Source: Paraescarpia echinospica
Taxonomy: Eukaryota; Annelida; Polychaeta; Sabellida; Siboglinidae
Length of the DNA stretch: 64,000 bases
Assembly: GCA_020002185.1 (NCBI GenBank)
Contig: CM034537.1
Coordinates: forward strand, 66,026,539 to 66,090,538
Direction: 5' to 3'
Position 1 is the first letter of the stretch. Each line of letters begins with the position of its first letter. The translations under genes and the position numbers were made by a program. Below, in pieces: positions 21,582-33,389 of this stretch. A model generated the notes under the pieces. The model searched no databases, was not told the DNA's origin, and was given only the letters and a program-made list of their open reading frames with translations.

Positions 21582-24500
21582 CTGGCAAACAAACATCTCC
21601 ATCACACCTCATCACCTGGCAAACAAACATCTACATCACGCCTCGTCACCTGACAAACAAACATCTCCATCACACCTCATCACCTGGCAAACAAACATCT
21701 CCATCACATCTCACCACCTGACAAACAAACATCTCCATCACATCTCACCACCTGACAAACAAACATCTCCATCACACCTCATCACCTGGCAAACAAACAT
21801 CTCCATCACATCTCATCACCTGGCAAACAAACATCTCCATCACATCTCATCACCTGGCAAACAAACATCTCCATCATATCTCACCACCTGACAAACAAAC
21901 ATCTCCATCACATCTCATCACCTGACAAACAAACATCTCCATCACACCTCACCACCTGGCAAACAAACATCTCCATCACATCTCACCACCTGGCAAACAA
22001 ACATCTCCATCACACCTCACCACCTGGCAAACAAACATCTCCATCACATCTCACCACCTGGCAAACAAACATCTCCATCACATCACACCACCTGGCAAAC
22101 AAACATCTCCATCACATCTCACCACCTGGCAAACAAACATCTCCATCACATCTCATCAACTGGCAAACAAACATCTCCATCACATCTCGTCATCTGGCAA
22201 ACAAACATCTCCATCACATCTCATCACCTGGCAAACAAACATCTCCATCACACCTCACCACCTGGCAAACAAACATCTCCATCACATCTCACCACCTGGC
22301 AAACAAACATCTCCATCACACCTCATCACCTGGCAAACAAACATCTCCATCACATCTCATCACCTGGCAAACAAACATCTCCATCACACCTCATCACCTG
22401 GCAAACAAACATCTCCATCACGCCTCGTCACCTGACAAACAAACATCTCCATCACACCTCATCACCTGGCAAACAAACATCTCCATCACATCTCACCACC
22501 TGACAAACAAACATCTCCATCACATCTCACCACCTGACAAACAAACATCTCCATCACATCTCACCACCTAACAAACAAACATCTCCATCACATCTCATCA
22601 CCTGACAAACAAACATCTCCATCACATCTCACCACCTGGCAAACAAACATCTCCATCACATCTCATCACCTGGCAAACAAACATCTCCATCACCTGACAA
22701 ACAAACATCTCCATCACACCTCACCATCTGGCAAACAAACATCTCCATCACATCTCACCACCTGGCAAACAAACATCTCCATCACATCTCACCACCTGGC
22801 AAACAAACATCTCCATCACATCTCATCACCTGGCAAACAAACATCTCCATCACATCTCACCACCTGGCAAACAAACATCTCCATCACATCACACCACCTG
22901 GCAAACAAACATCTCCATCACATCACACCACCTGGCAAACAAACATCTCCATCACATCACACCACCTGGCAAACAAACATCTCCATCACATCTCGTCATC
23001 TGGCAAACAAACATCTCCATCACATCTCGTCATCTGGCAAACAAACATCTCCATCACATCTCATCACCTGGCAAACAAACATCTCCATCACACCTCACCA
23101 CCTGGCAAACAAACATCTCCATCACATCTCACCACCTGGCAAACAAACATCTCCATCACATCTCATCACCTGGCAAACAAACATCTCCATCACATCTCAC
23201 CACCTGGCAAACAAACATCTCCATCACATCACACCACCTGGCAAACAAACATCTCCATCACATCACACCACCTGGCAAACAAACATCTCCATCACATCAC
23301 ACCACCTGGCAAACAAACATCTCCATCACATCTCGTCATCTGGCAAACAAACATCTCCATCACATCTCGTCATCTGGCAAACAAACATCTCCATCACACC
23401 TCATCACCTGGCAAACAAACATCTCCATCACATCTCATCACCTGGCAAACAAACATCTCCATCACATCTCATCACCTGGCAAACAAACATCTCCATCACA
23501 TCTGATCATCTGGCAAACAAACATCTCCATCACATCTCATCACCTGGCAAACAAACATCTCCATCACATCTCATCACCTGGCAAACAAACATCTCCATCA
23601 CACATCATCTGGCAAACAAACATCTCCATCACACCTCCACCTGGCAAACAAACATCTCCATCACATCTCACCACCTGGCAAACAAACATCTCCATCACAT
23701 CTCACCACCTGGCAAACAAACATCTCCATCACATCTCACCACCTGGCAAACAAACATCTCCATCACATCACACCACCTGGCAAACAAACATCTCCATCAC
23801 ATCTCACCACCTGGCAAACAAACATCTCCATCACATCTCATCAACTGGCAAACAAACATCTCCATCACATCTCGTCATCTGGCAAACAAACATCTCCATC
23901 ACATCTCATCACCTGGCAAACAAACATCTCCATCACACCTCACCACCTGGCAAACAAACATATCCATCACATCTCACCACCTGGCAAACAAACATCTCCA
24001 TCACACCTCATCACCTGGCAAACAAACATCTCCATCACATCTCATCACCTGGCAAACAAACATCTCCATCACACCTCATCACCTGGCAAACAAACATCTC
24101 CACCACGCCTCGTCACCTGACAAACAAACATCTCCATCACACCTCATCACCTGGCAAACAAACATCTCCATCACATCTCACCACCTGACAAACAAACATC
24201 TCCATCACATCTCATCACCTGACAAACAAACATCTCCATCACATCTCACCACCTGGCAAACAAACATCTCCATCACATCTCATCACCTGGCAAACAAACA
24301 TCTCCATCACATCTCACCACCTGGCAAACAAACATCTCCATCACATCTCATCACTTGGCAAACAAACATCTCCATCACCTGACAAACAAACATCTCCATC
24401 ACACCTCACCACCTGGCAAACAAACATCTCCATCACATCTCACCACCTGGCAAACAAACATCTCCATCACATCTCACCACCTGGCAAACAAACATCTCCA

Positions 24501-27500
24501 TCACATCTCATCACCTGGCAAACAAACATCTCCATCACATCTCACCACCTGGCAAACAAACATCTCCATCACATCACACCACCTGGCAAACAAACATCTC
24601 CATCACATCACACCACCTGGCAAACAAACATCTCCATCACATCACACCACCTGGCAAACAAACATCTCCATCACATCTCGTCATCTGGCAAACAAACATC
24701 TCCATCACATCTCGTCATCTGGCAAACAAACATCTCCATCACATCTCATCACCTGGCAAACAAACATCTCCATCACACCTCACCACCTGGCAAACAAACA
24801 TCTCCATCACATCTTACCACCTGGCAAACAAACATCTCCATCACATCTCATCACCCGACAAACAAACATCTCCATCACATCTCACCACCTGACAAACAAA
24901 CATCTCCATCACATCTCAACACCTGACAAACAAATATCTCCATCACATTTCACCACCTGACAAATAAACATCTCCATCACACCTCACCACCTGGCAAACA
25001 AACATCTCCATCACATCTCACCACCTGGCAAACAAACATCTCCATCACATCTCACCACCTGACAAACAAACATCTCCATCACACCTCATCACCTGGCAAA
25101 CAAACATCTCCATCACATCTCATCACCTGGCAAACAAACATCTCCATCACATCTCATCACCTGGCAAACAAACATCTCCATCACATCTGATCATCTGGCA
25201 AACAAACATCTCCATCACATCTCATCACTTGGCAAACAAACATCTCCATCACATCCCATCACCTGGCAAACAAACATCTCCATCACACATCATCTGGCAA
25301 ACAAACATCTCCATCACACCTCATCACCTGGCAAACAAATATCTCCATCACATCTCATCACCTGGCAAACAAACATCTCCATCACATCTCATCACCTGGC
25401 AAACAAACATCTCCATCACATCTCATCACCTGGCAAACAAACATCTCCATCACATCTCATCACCTGGCAAACAAACATCTCCATCACATCTCATCATCTG
25501 GCAAACAAACATCTCCATCACATCTCATCACCTGGCAAACAAACATCTCCATCACACCTCATCACCTGGCAAACAAACATCTCCATCACGCCTCGTCACC
25601 TGACAAACAAACATCTCCATCACACCTCATCACCTGGCAAACAAACATCTCCATCACATCTCACCACCTGACAAACAAACATCTCCATCACATCTCACCA
25701 CCTGACAAACAAACATCTCCATCACATCTCACCACCTAACAAACAAACATCTCCATCACATCTCATCACCTGACAAACAAACATCTCCATCACATCTCAC
25801 CACCTGGCAAACAAACATCTCCATCACATCTGATCACCTGGCAAACAAACATCTCCATCACTTGACAAACAAACATCTCCATCACACCTCACCACCTGGC
25901 AAACAAACATCTCCATCACATCTCGTCATCTGGCAAACAAACATCTCCATCACATCTCATCACCTGGCAAACAAACATCTCCATCACACCTCACCACCTG
26001 GCAAACAAACATCTCCATCACATCTTACCACCTGGCAAACAAACATCTCCATCACATCTCATCACCCGACAAACAAACATCTCCATCACATCTCACCACC
26101 TGACAAACAAACATCTCCATCACATCTCAACACCTGACAAACAAATATCTCCATCACATTTCACCACCTGACAAATAAACATCTCCATCACACCTCACCA
26201 CCTGGCAAACAAACATCTCCATCACATCTCACCACCTGGCAAACAAACATCTCCATCACATCTCACCACCTGACAAACAAACATCTCCATCACACCTCAT
26301 CACCTGGCAAACAAACATCTCCATCACATCTCATCACCTGGCAAACAAACATCTCCATCACATCTCATCACCTGGCAAACAAACATCTCCATCACATCTG
26401 ATCATCTGGCAAACAAACATCTCCATCACATCTCATCACTTGGCAAACAAACATCTCCATCACATCTCATCACCTGGCAAACAAACATCTCCATCACACA
26501 TCATCTGGCAAACAAACATCTCCATCACACCTCATCACCTGGCAAACAAATATCTCCATCACATCTCATCACCTGGCAAACAAACATCTCCATCACATCT
26601 CATCACCTGGCAAACAAACATCTCCATCACATCTCATCACCTGGCAAACAAACATCTCCATCACATCTCATCACCTGGCAAACAAACATCTCCATCACAT
26701 CTCATCATCTGGCAAACAAACATCTCCATCACATCTCATCACCTGGCAAACAAACATCTCCATCACATCTCATCACCTGGCAAACAAACATCTCCATCAC
26801 ATCTCATCACCTGGCAAACAAACATCTCCATCACATCTCATCATCTGGCAAACAAACATCTCCATCACATCTGATCACCTGGCAAACAAACATCTCCATC
26901 ACATCTCATCACCTGGCAAACAAACATCTCCATCACACCTCATCATCTGGCAAACAAACATCTCCATCACATCTCATCACTTGGCAAACAAACATCTCCA
27001 TCACATCTCATCACCTGGCAAACAAACATCTCCACCACACCTCATCGTCTGGCAAACAAACATCTCCATCACATCTCATCACTTGGCAAACAAACATCTC
27101 CATCACATCTCATCACCTGGCAAAAAAACATCTCCATCATATCTCATCACCTGGCAAACAAACATCTCCATCACACCTCACCACACGGCAAACAAACATC
27201 TCCATCACACCTCACCACCTGGCAAACAAACATCTCCATCACACCTCACCACATGGCAAACAAACATCTCCATCACACCTCACCACCTGGCAAACAAACA
27301 TCTCCATCACATCTCACCACCTGACAAACAAACATCTCCATCACACCTCACCACCTGACAAACAAACATCTCCATCACACCTCACCACCTGGAAAACAAA
27401 AAGCAGTGAACCTGGTTTTAAGTAACACAGGCGTATTTTGCACAAGCCACAGTTAACTGTGTCATGTCCCATCAGTTTTGTGATTTGGGCAGAAATTCAT

Positions 27501-30500
27501 ATTTTATTATGTCACCTTTCAATGTCCAGTTAACTTTCCTCTACAAATAATCCAAAACTTTGCATTGACGAACCCACAGTTTAAAAAACAACAGACGACC
27601 TCGATCATTTTTCAAAACAAATGGAAAACTAGTCAAGATATTTCAACAACTGAGGCATCGTTTAAAAGCTCATCATCTGTGGAATCCAAAAAGGTCAAAA
27701 ACTTGATTTTACAATTGTGCCATTTTGCTGTGGCAAGTCACATACGTCTGTTATACACTCACATTCAGGTCGGCCCCAACGGCCTCAGCCAAGTCTGTCT
27801 TGTTGATCACAAGTAGGTCACTTTGTGTGATGCCAGGGCCCCCCTTGCGAGGGATCTTATCACCCCCTGAAGCAGAGAAACAGAACTCCAACATGTGACT
27901 GAGGAGAGTGCATATTTGTCAGCTTTGTTTAGCTCAACTTATGTCAGTTATTAAATGTAAGAAATGAAATCTAGGTTTTAGTGGGTGGGATATTAGTAGT
28001 AATGGTGGTCAATTTATTGCATGGCTATTATGGTAAAAAATCCTTTGATTTTCTTAGACTTGTACAATGTAGGATGCAGAGCTGGCAACAAGAGTTACAC
28101 TGTAGGACACACAACTTATATTGTTCTCCTGTATGAATTACAAGTGTTTCACGTTTAAAAGTTTGTGTAACAGTTACTTGCAGTGTTTGGTTCGAGGCAA
28201 GAATTTATTTATTATTGAAAGCATTGCCCCATCTAGAGTGTGTATTGCATATGTGGAATGGAAGGAACCTGCAACATCAATGACGTAGATGATGTAGTCT
28301 GCCAGCTCACGACTGAAGTTAGCGGCGAGATTATCTCCGCCGGATTCAATGAGGATCATCTCAGGATCAAACTTGCGGGTCAGGTCTTTGGCTTCCTCCA
28401 GATTCAAAGAGTAATCCTGAAGTCAGAGATGTGTAATTGCTTTTAATAAAATCATTATAAAACTGCAAAGAAAATAAGAGTATTGAGTTGATTAGTTGAA
28501 CATTTTACTTAGTTTACACAATGTCTTCAAGTTCATTTTGTGAAATCAAATTTAGTCACATTGCTGAAAAGTTATTCTTGTTTATAAACTTTACTGTTTA
28601 TTTATTAATAATGTTTTGTTTATTATTATATTAAATGTTATTAATATTTTCTGAATCAAACTCAAAAAATCATAATTGTTATAACAGTTATCTTTGTAAA
28701 CTGTATTATATTTTCATTTAAAAAATGTTCATTTATATATTCTCACACATTTCATCCAGTACACATCTCTGATAGTAGCCTATCTCCCTGAGTGGTCTAC
28801 ATCCATAAGTGGCCTACCTCTGAATGGCCTACCTCCCTAAGTGGCCTACCTCCCTCATAGTGGCCTACCCCCAGAGAGGCCTATCCCCCAAGTGGCCTAC
28901 CTCCATGAGTGGTCTTCGCCCTTGAGTGGCCTACCTCCCTGAGGGGCATACCTTCCTTATGGCCTACCTCCTTCAGTGGCCTACCTTTCTGAGAGGCCTA
29001 CCCCCTAAGTGGCCTACCTCTCTGAATGCCCTGTTCCCCCAAAGTGGCCTGCCTGCCTGAGTGGCCTACCTGCCTGAGTGGCCTATCCCCCCAAGTGGCC
29101 TACCTCCCGAGTGACCTACCTCCCTGAGTGGCCTACCTCCCTTATTGCCTACCTCCCTGAGTGACCTACCTCCTTGAGTGGCCTACCTCTCTGATTGGCC
29201 AACCCCCCTGCATGGCCTACCTGCCTGAATGGCCTACCTGCCTGAGCGGCCTACCCCCCTGAGTGGCCTGCCCCCTGAGTAGCTTACCTCCCTGAGTTGC
29301 CTACCTCCCTGAGTGGCCTACCTCTCTGATGGCGGCATGAGGACATCCTCCCGTCTCCACGGCCCTCATCCTCTCCTCAGAAAGAGCCTTGTTCCTCACA
29401 AGAAACTCCCAGTCCTCCCTGCAAACAAACACTTGCATGTCACTTTTACATCACCTTCACATCACCTGCACATCACTTCTACATCACCTTCAAATCACTT
29501 GTACATCACCTTCACATCACCTGCACATCACTACTACATCATGTTCACAACACCTGCATGTCACCACCATGTCACCTCTGTTTTACATCTGTTACCTGCA
29601 TCATCTATGAGTCACCTGACAGGTGGAGGTGTTGTTGAATGTTGTTTACTGATGACACAGATCTTGTGTGACTCACCTTTTGAAGATGTCATTAGTGATG
29701 AGTGATGACACAGATCTTGTGCGACTCACCTTGTGAAGATGTCGTTAGTGATGACACAGATCTTGTGTGACTCACCTTGTTAAGGTGTCGTTAGTGATGA
29801 CAGCGATCTTTTGTGACTCACCTTGTGAAGATGTCATTAGTGATGACACAGATCTTGTGTGACTCTCTCAACTGTTGACAGAGTGCGAGGACAATGGCTG
29901 TCTTGCCTGAGCCGACTGGTCCACCAATGCCCACCGTGAAGGCGCGCTGCAACAAGTATATGATTGTATTTTGTTCTAGTTAGTTATAGAGCAGTGGTTC
30001 TTAACCTTTTTGGATTTGCAGGGGGACCCATGCCTTCTAACTGTTATAAGTTATAAAATAAAATTATAAATTGGCAAAATAGGCAAAAAGTATGAGAACA
30101 TTAATGTTATTAGTGTTGTTCACTGAACATGGAGGAATCATCAAGTCTACGCAGTTCATTGATACATCGACTAAGAAAGAGGACCCCCTTGCAAACTGAA
30201 AACAAAGATGGCAGACAACAATGCTTGAAGGATATTATGCTAATTGGCTTCAAACTTGTGATGATAATAAATAGGCAGAAAGGCTGCAGAATATCAGGTA
30301 GACTATTTAATATGACTGGACATGCATGGGGCACAAAAAGAAGATTTGGACACTCACAGGAAACTCTTTAGTCCAGTAGAAATCAGCAAATTTTTTTTGC
30401 CAAACCTAGACATTTTGGTTAAAAAGCCAATTTTTATTTTAAGATGACCAGTAGCGTTTTCCGAGCTTCCAGAAAATACCCAACCAAAATCAACCCTGGG

Positions 30501-33389
30501 GAACCTCTATTTTTTTTATGAACAATATACGTACCCTCTCTGTCACTTTTTGTAACAGCTTCAGACAAAAGTAGTTTCCTTTCAAACAAGCAAAACAAAC
30601 AGCAACTCATTAATCTCCTCTCTACTTACCTGTTGGTATCAAGGAGCATCACACTGGCGAGGAAGGAGATGCGGTTATCACAATTGCGAAGTGTACCGTA
30701 GATGATGCAGAATCCCACGAGAAGGTATGTGCCCGTGTGATGATACAGATCTGCTTGTAATCTTGCTTTACCATGCGCCTGAGAAGTCAACTATTTACAT
30801 GCAAACCCAGCAAAGACTAATCAGTATCAGCGCGGAAAGGAGATGTGTAAGTGCTTGCCATTTGCACCCGCTATGTCTGGCTGTGACAACATCCGCTATC
30901 TACAGTATTGACAAAGTCAAACACATGAAAGTTCTAGGATCTTCAACAGAGCTGAGAACATCCGTTGTCATAGTTGGCAGTAACACTGCATTGAGCGCCG
31001 ACATTGCAACAGCTGGGGAGCGGTATATGGTTTTGCTTTACACCAAAATCAACTGAAATGTAAGTCTCGACAACCTACGATACATGCACATAATTTCATC
31101 AAAGTATGTCGTCATTGAAAGAATGCCGCCGACAAGTCGAGCATGCTACTTCCATTCACTCAGAGTGCACCTACAAGTTTCTACTTGGGTTAATCTGAAG
31201 ACGGTATTGAACAGAAAGAAGTATGGCTTCCACTGTGACGTACACTCAGTAGTGCCCGTCATCACAAACAAAGAACCAGCACCCGAACATTTACAAGAGG
31301 TCCGTTGCTCTTGTAAGTGCCAAGAAACTTGTGTGTGTCTTGCAACTGCTCAAAGAAGCATCTTGCCTGTAGCGTCCGCTGCAAATGTCAAGGACAGTGC
31401 CAGGGATCGAATCTGGCCCATGGCACTACGGCAATTGCCGTAGTTGCCCTTTTTCCTTGCCGTGGTGTCCCGATAAATTGGACTGTATCCACGGCCATAA
31501 ATAGCTGTGGTTGCCCTCCCTGCATGTCCTAGTGCCCTTCCCATGCCTGGTACCAACTAAACTGAACTTGGCAACATTTGTCACTTGCCGTGTATCCGTC
31601 CATAAGAACAGAAATCCAAAGATGAAAGAAGTCATAATAATTTTAATGGGCGAGGCCATATTGCATTTGTTTACAAGCTACATATCTGAGAACTAACTGC
31701 GCCCAGCCCTCTAAGTTGCGACTGAATTGATCGCATATGCGACTGTTTTTTCTGTTTGGCGACTGACAAATTATGTACGGCCGACCACTGGCGACCACGA
31801 CGGGTCTGTAATAACAGATCGTGCGTTGTCATTTGCCGTTTCATAAACCACGTGTTGTCGTTTCTCGGAAACACCGTCAACGATACTGAATTTATTGGCG
31901 ATATTTTGAAACAAACATGATTAGTCTGCAACAGTGTTCATTTATTTTGGTGGATTGATGATACAGGATTTTTAAAATGCGCAAGCAACTTGCTACGAAG
32001 TGTAGTGGCATCCGTGGTACCTCGTGTCAACAGACGAAATCGCCTATCGGGGACGCTAGCGGAAGGCGTTAACGTAATTTTTTCGTAAACCGTTTCGCGA
32101 TCGTTGTCTGGCTGTCCGATAAGTGCATTGAAGACATGTTGCTAATTAAATGTAGTTGTTACATCGTTAGAACACACATAAGTGTACATATTCCGGTTTT
32201 GAATACAAAACTCGAAGGAATAACAACAGCGTAGGTTACGCTGGCTCAAACTTATATAGTCCGCGTTTCGTAGTTCTCACAAATCCCGTTGGATGGCGTC
32301 ATAAGTTGAACAAAATTATCAGTGAAACAGCATCAGTGATTTAAACATGACTGCTTGTGTAATTTACATTTGTTAACTTTATTAAGCACTTATTAAGCAT
32401 TAGAAACAACCAGTCATTTATGTTATTTGTGAGAGGAATTATTTTATCTAAAGTGATTATGTACGACAATGACAATGCTGATGATGGTGTTTAACAAATA
32501 CTGTATTAGAAGATTACAGGTAGGACATTCATGTGATTTCTCCTAGTTATAATCAAGATTGAATGCTATACCATTCACTGTTTGGGGTATAAGTGACATT
32601 CATGTGATCTTAGTTAAGATGTTAATTAAATCACAGAAAAACGTTTGGGATGGAGTGCTATATAAGAAATATATTACTAATTAATTAATTAATTGGTTAA
32701 TTACTTACTTGATTAAACTCCATCATTAATATGTAGCTTAATAGACCAGTATACATAGCATTACAAACGTATTAACCAATAAATGAAACAGTAAAAAATA
32801 TGATTAACAAACGCAAACCAAAAATTTACTTCAAAATTGGACCGAAACACCCCAAAACAAGGATTGGGATAAAAACAAAGTTCCCCAGGGTTGATTTTGG
32901 TTTTTTTTTTTTGGAAGTTCAAGAAACCCTATTGGTCACCTTAAAACAAAAATCGTTTTTTAACCAAAATGTCCGGGTCATCGTAAATTTCTAGTGGACT
33001 ACTTGGCGACCCATGTAAAATGGCTTGTGTGGGGGCGACCCAAATTTGGGTCATGACTCAGGGGTTAAGAACTGCTGTGGTAGAGCAAACAATGATACAT
33101 TGTGATACTGCTTATTACAAGCTCACTGCACACATGTAGGCTTAGTCAGCCATAGTAAGTTACACATGAAATCTATCTAACTGATCATCTGCACCTTTTC
33201 AAACTGACACAACAATCACCTTCTTCCAGTCGGACCTGTACACTTGGGGATCGCGCTCATTGTAGGACCCCGGGTTCTCCATGATCTCATGTGTGTGACC
33301 ATGCTCATGCTGGTGGCTATGTTCATGTGTGTGACCATGGTCATATCCATAGTCGTGTGTGTGACTCTTCTGTTCAACTGTTCGTCCAG
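21444..33389 (-). CDS. ureG: urease accessory GTPase UreG (six exons, first exon not found)
   Basis: UreG is a SIMIBI-class GTPase that, with UreD/UreF, delivers nickel to apo-urease in the cytosol. Six minus-strand exons join in phase: A 33389-33220, B 29946-29822, C 29418-29322, D 28416-28269, E 27866-27763, F 21581-21444. Together they give about 259 residues ending in a stop. All hallmarks are present: a His-rich metal-binding N terminus, the P-loop GGPVGSGKT, the CPH nickel motif in [30 protein letters not shown], and the base-specificity motif NKTD. Exon A lacks a usable ATG and starts at an acceptor (GTTGTAG|CTGGA), so a short upstream exon with the start codon is missing from my model. 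Introns B-C, C-D and E-F hold tandem repeats that start at splice sites; intron A-B holds a hAT-like element. The frame is intact, so the gene looks functional. Confidence 0.95.
21570..27395. repeat. 34-bp tandem array (~170 copies) derived from ureG acceptor
   Basis: About 5.8 kb of a 34-bp unit. On the minus strand the unit contains TTTGTTTGCCAGGTGATGAG: the last bases of the ureG intron, the AG acceptor and the first bases of exon F. Variants include TTTGTCAG for TTTGCCAG and a few shortened units of about 22-30 bp. Since 34 is not a multiple of 3, three units make a 34-codon period. This explains the long plus-strand frames (repeated NKHLHH/KQTSPSH), which are artefacts. Groups of variant units recur at about 1.2 kb, so a higher-order structure exists. 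Confidence 0.97.
27396..27762 (-). other. unique part of ureG intron E-F
   Basis: The only non-repetitive stretch of the last intron; no coding content seen. Confidence 0.5.
27763..27866 (-). CDS. ureG: ureG exon E: guanine-specificity motif
   Basis: 104 nt from GCTTCAG|GGGGT to CTGAAT|GTGAGTG. It encodes [20 protein letters not shown], then NKTDL (NKxD guanine recognition) and AEAVGADLN. Confidence 0.95.
28269..28416 (-). CDS. ureG: ureG exon D: GTPase core
   Basis: 148 nt from ACTTCAG|GATTAC to GCAG|GTTCC. It encodes [20 protein letters not shown] and IIYVIDVA. Phase 1 at its end matches exon E. Confidence 0.95.
28772..29321. repeat. 17-bp tandem array derived from ureG exon C donor
   Basis: Roughly 32 imperfect copies of GAGTGGCCTACCTCCCT. 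On the minus strand the unit is AGGGAGGTAGGCCACTC, matching the exon C end and donor (AGAGAG|GTAGGCCACTC). The array starts at the exon border and runs about 550 bp into the intron. Confidence 0.92.
29322..29418 (-). CDS. ureG: ureG exon C: CPH nickel motif
   Basis: 97 nt from TTTGCAG|GGAGG to AGAGAG|GTAGGCC. It encodes [16 protein letters not shown] and [12 protein letters not shown], with the Cys-Pro-His motif that binds nickel in the UreG dimer. A 17-bp array starts directly at its donor. Confidence 0.95.
29425..29590. repeat. minisatellite upstream of ureG exon C acceptor
   Basis: Imperfect units built on CACATCACCTGCACATCACTT. On the minus strand they read AAGTGATGTGCAGGTGATGT, so CAGGTGATG strings precede the real acceptor TTTGCAG|GG. 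Confidence 0.75.
29640..29868 (-). repeat. 46-bp tandem copies of ureG exon B end plus donor
   Basis: On the minus strand the end of exon B (CACAAGATCTGTGTCATCAC onward to ACAAG|GTGAGT) is repeated: the genuine exon end, three further near copies of 46-53 bp and a partial fourth. Each full copy carries an AAG|GTGAGT donor. Confidence 0.93.
29822..29946 (-). CDS. ureG: ureG exon B: P-loop
   Basis: 125 nt from TTGCAG|CGCGCC to ACAAG|GTGAGT. It encodes [20 protein letters not shown] and the ITNDIFT strand. The last 46 nt and the donor are repeated in tandem downstream (29640-29821). Reading past the true donor meets TGA at once (ACA AGG TGA), so only the first donor gives a full protein. Confidence 0.95.
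29992..33077. mobile_element. hAT-like non-autonomous element in ureG intron A-B
   Basis: The ends CAGTGGTTCTTAACC and, reverse-complemented, CAGCAGTTCTTAACC match at 13 of 15 positions. The flanking octamers TTATAGAG and TGGTAGAG match at 6 of 8, consistent with an aged 8-bp hAT target duplication. Long imperfect subterminal inverted repeats (about 30370-30520 and 32870-32995) share GACATTTTGGTTAAAAA and CCAAAATCAACCCTGGGGAA. Confidence 0.75.
30640..31445 (+). pseudogene. remnant of a transposon-type ORF with cysteine-rich tail
   Basis: Successive plus-strand frames give [20 protein letters not shown] (30735), then [20 protein letters not shown] (31123), LVPV-like [20 protein letters not shown], and a CXC-like cysteine tail that continues in a shifted frame ([20 protein letters not shown]). 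The block order matches a widespread family of element-encoded proteins with a nuclease-like core and a CxC tail. At least two frameshifts make it a pseudogene. It lies inside the hAT-like element, so it is either that element's cargo or a nested insertion. Confidence 0.5.
33220..33389 (-). CDS. ureG: ureG exon A: His-rich metal-binding segment
   Basis: 170 nt encoding 56 full codons. It has eleven histidines, mostly alternating ([19 protein letters not shown]), as in plant and animal UreG N termini that store or bind nickel or zinc. The donor is GAAGAAG|GTGATT, phase 0. The acceptor implies one missing upstream exon ending in phase 1. Confidence 0.88.

Noticed and set aside
21469..27358. Long plus-strand open frames of 34-residue repeats (NKHLHH, KQTSPSH), which look like a repetitive secreted protein
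   Set aside because: They are the 34-bp array read in three frames (3 x 34 = 102 bp). The array lies within a ureG intron, and frames start and stop wherever a unit varies in length.
21570..27395. CRISPR-like appearance of a 34-bp repeat array
   Set aside because: There are no spacers: units follow each other directly. The sequence is animal DNA and the unit matches an exon border.
31436..31454. Perfect palindrome CTACGGCAATTGCCGTAG
   Set aside because: A single short palindrome inside degraded transposon sequence, with no partner site or gene to regulate.
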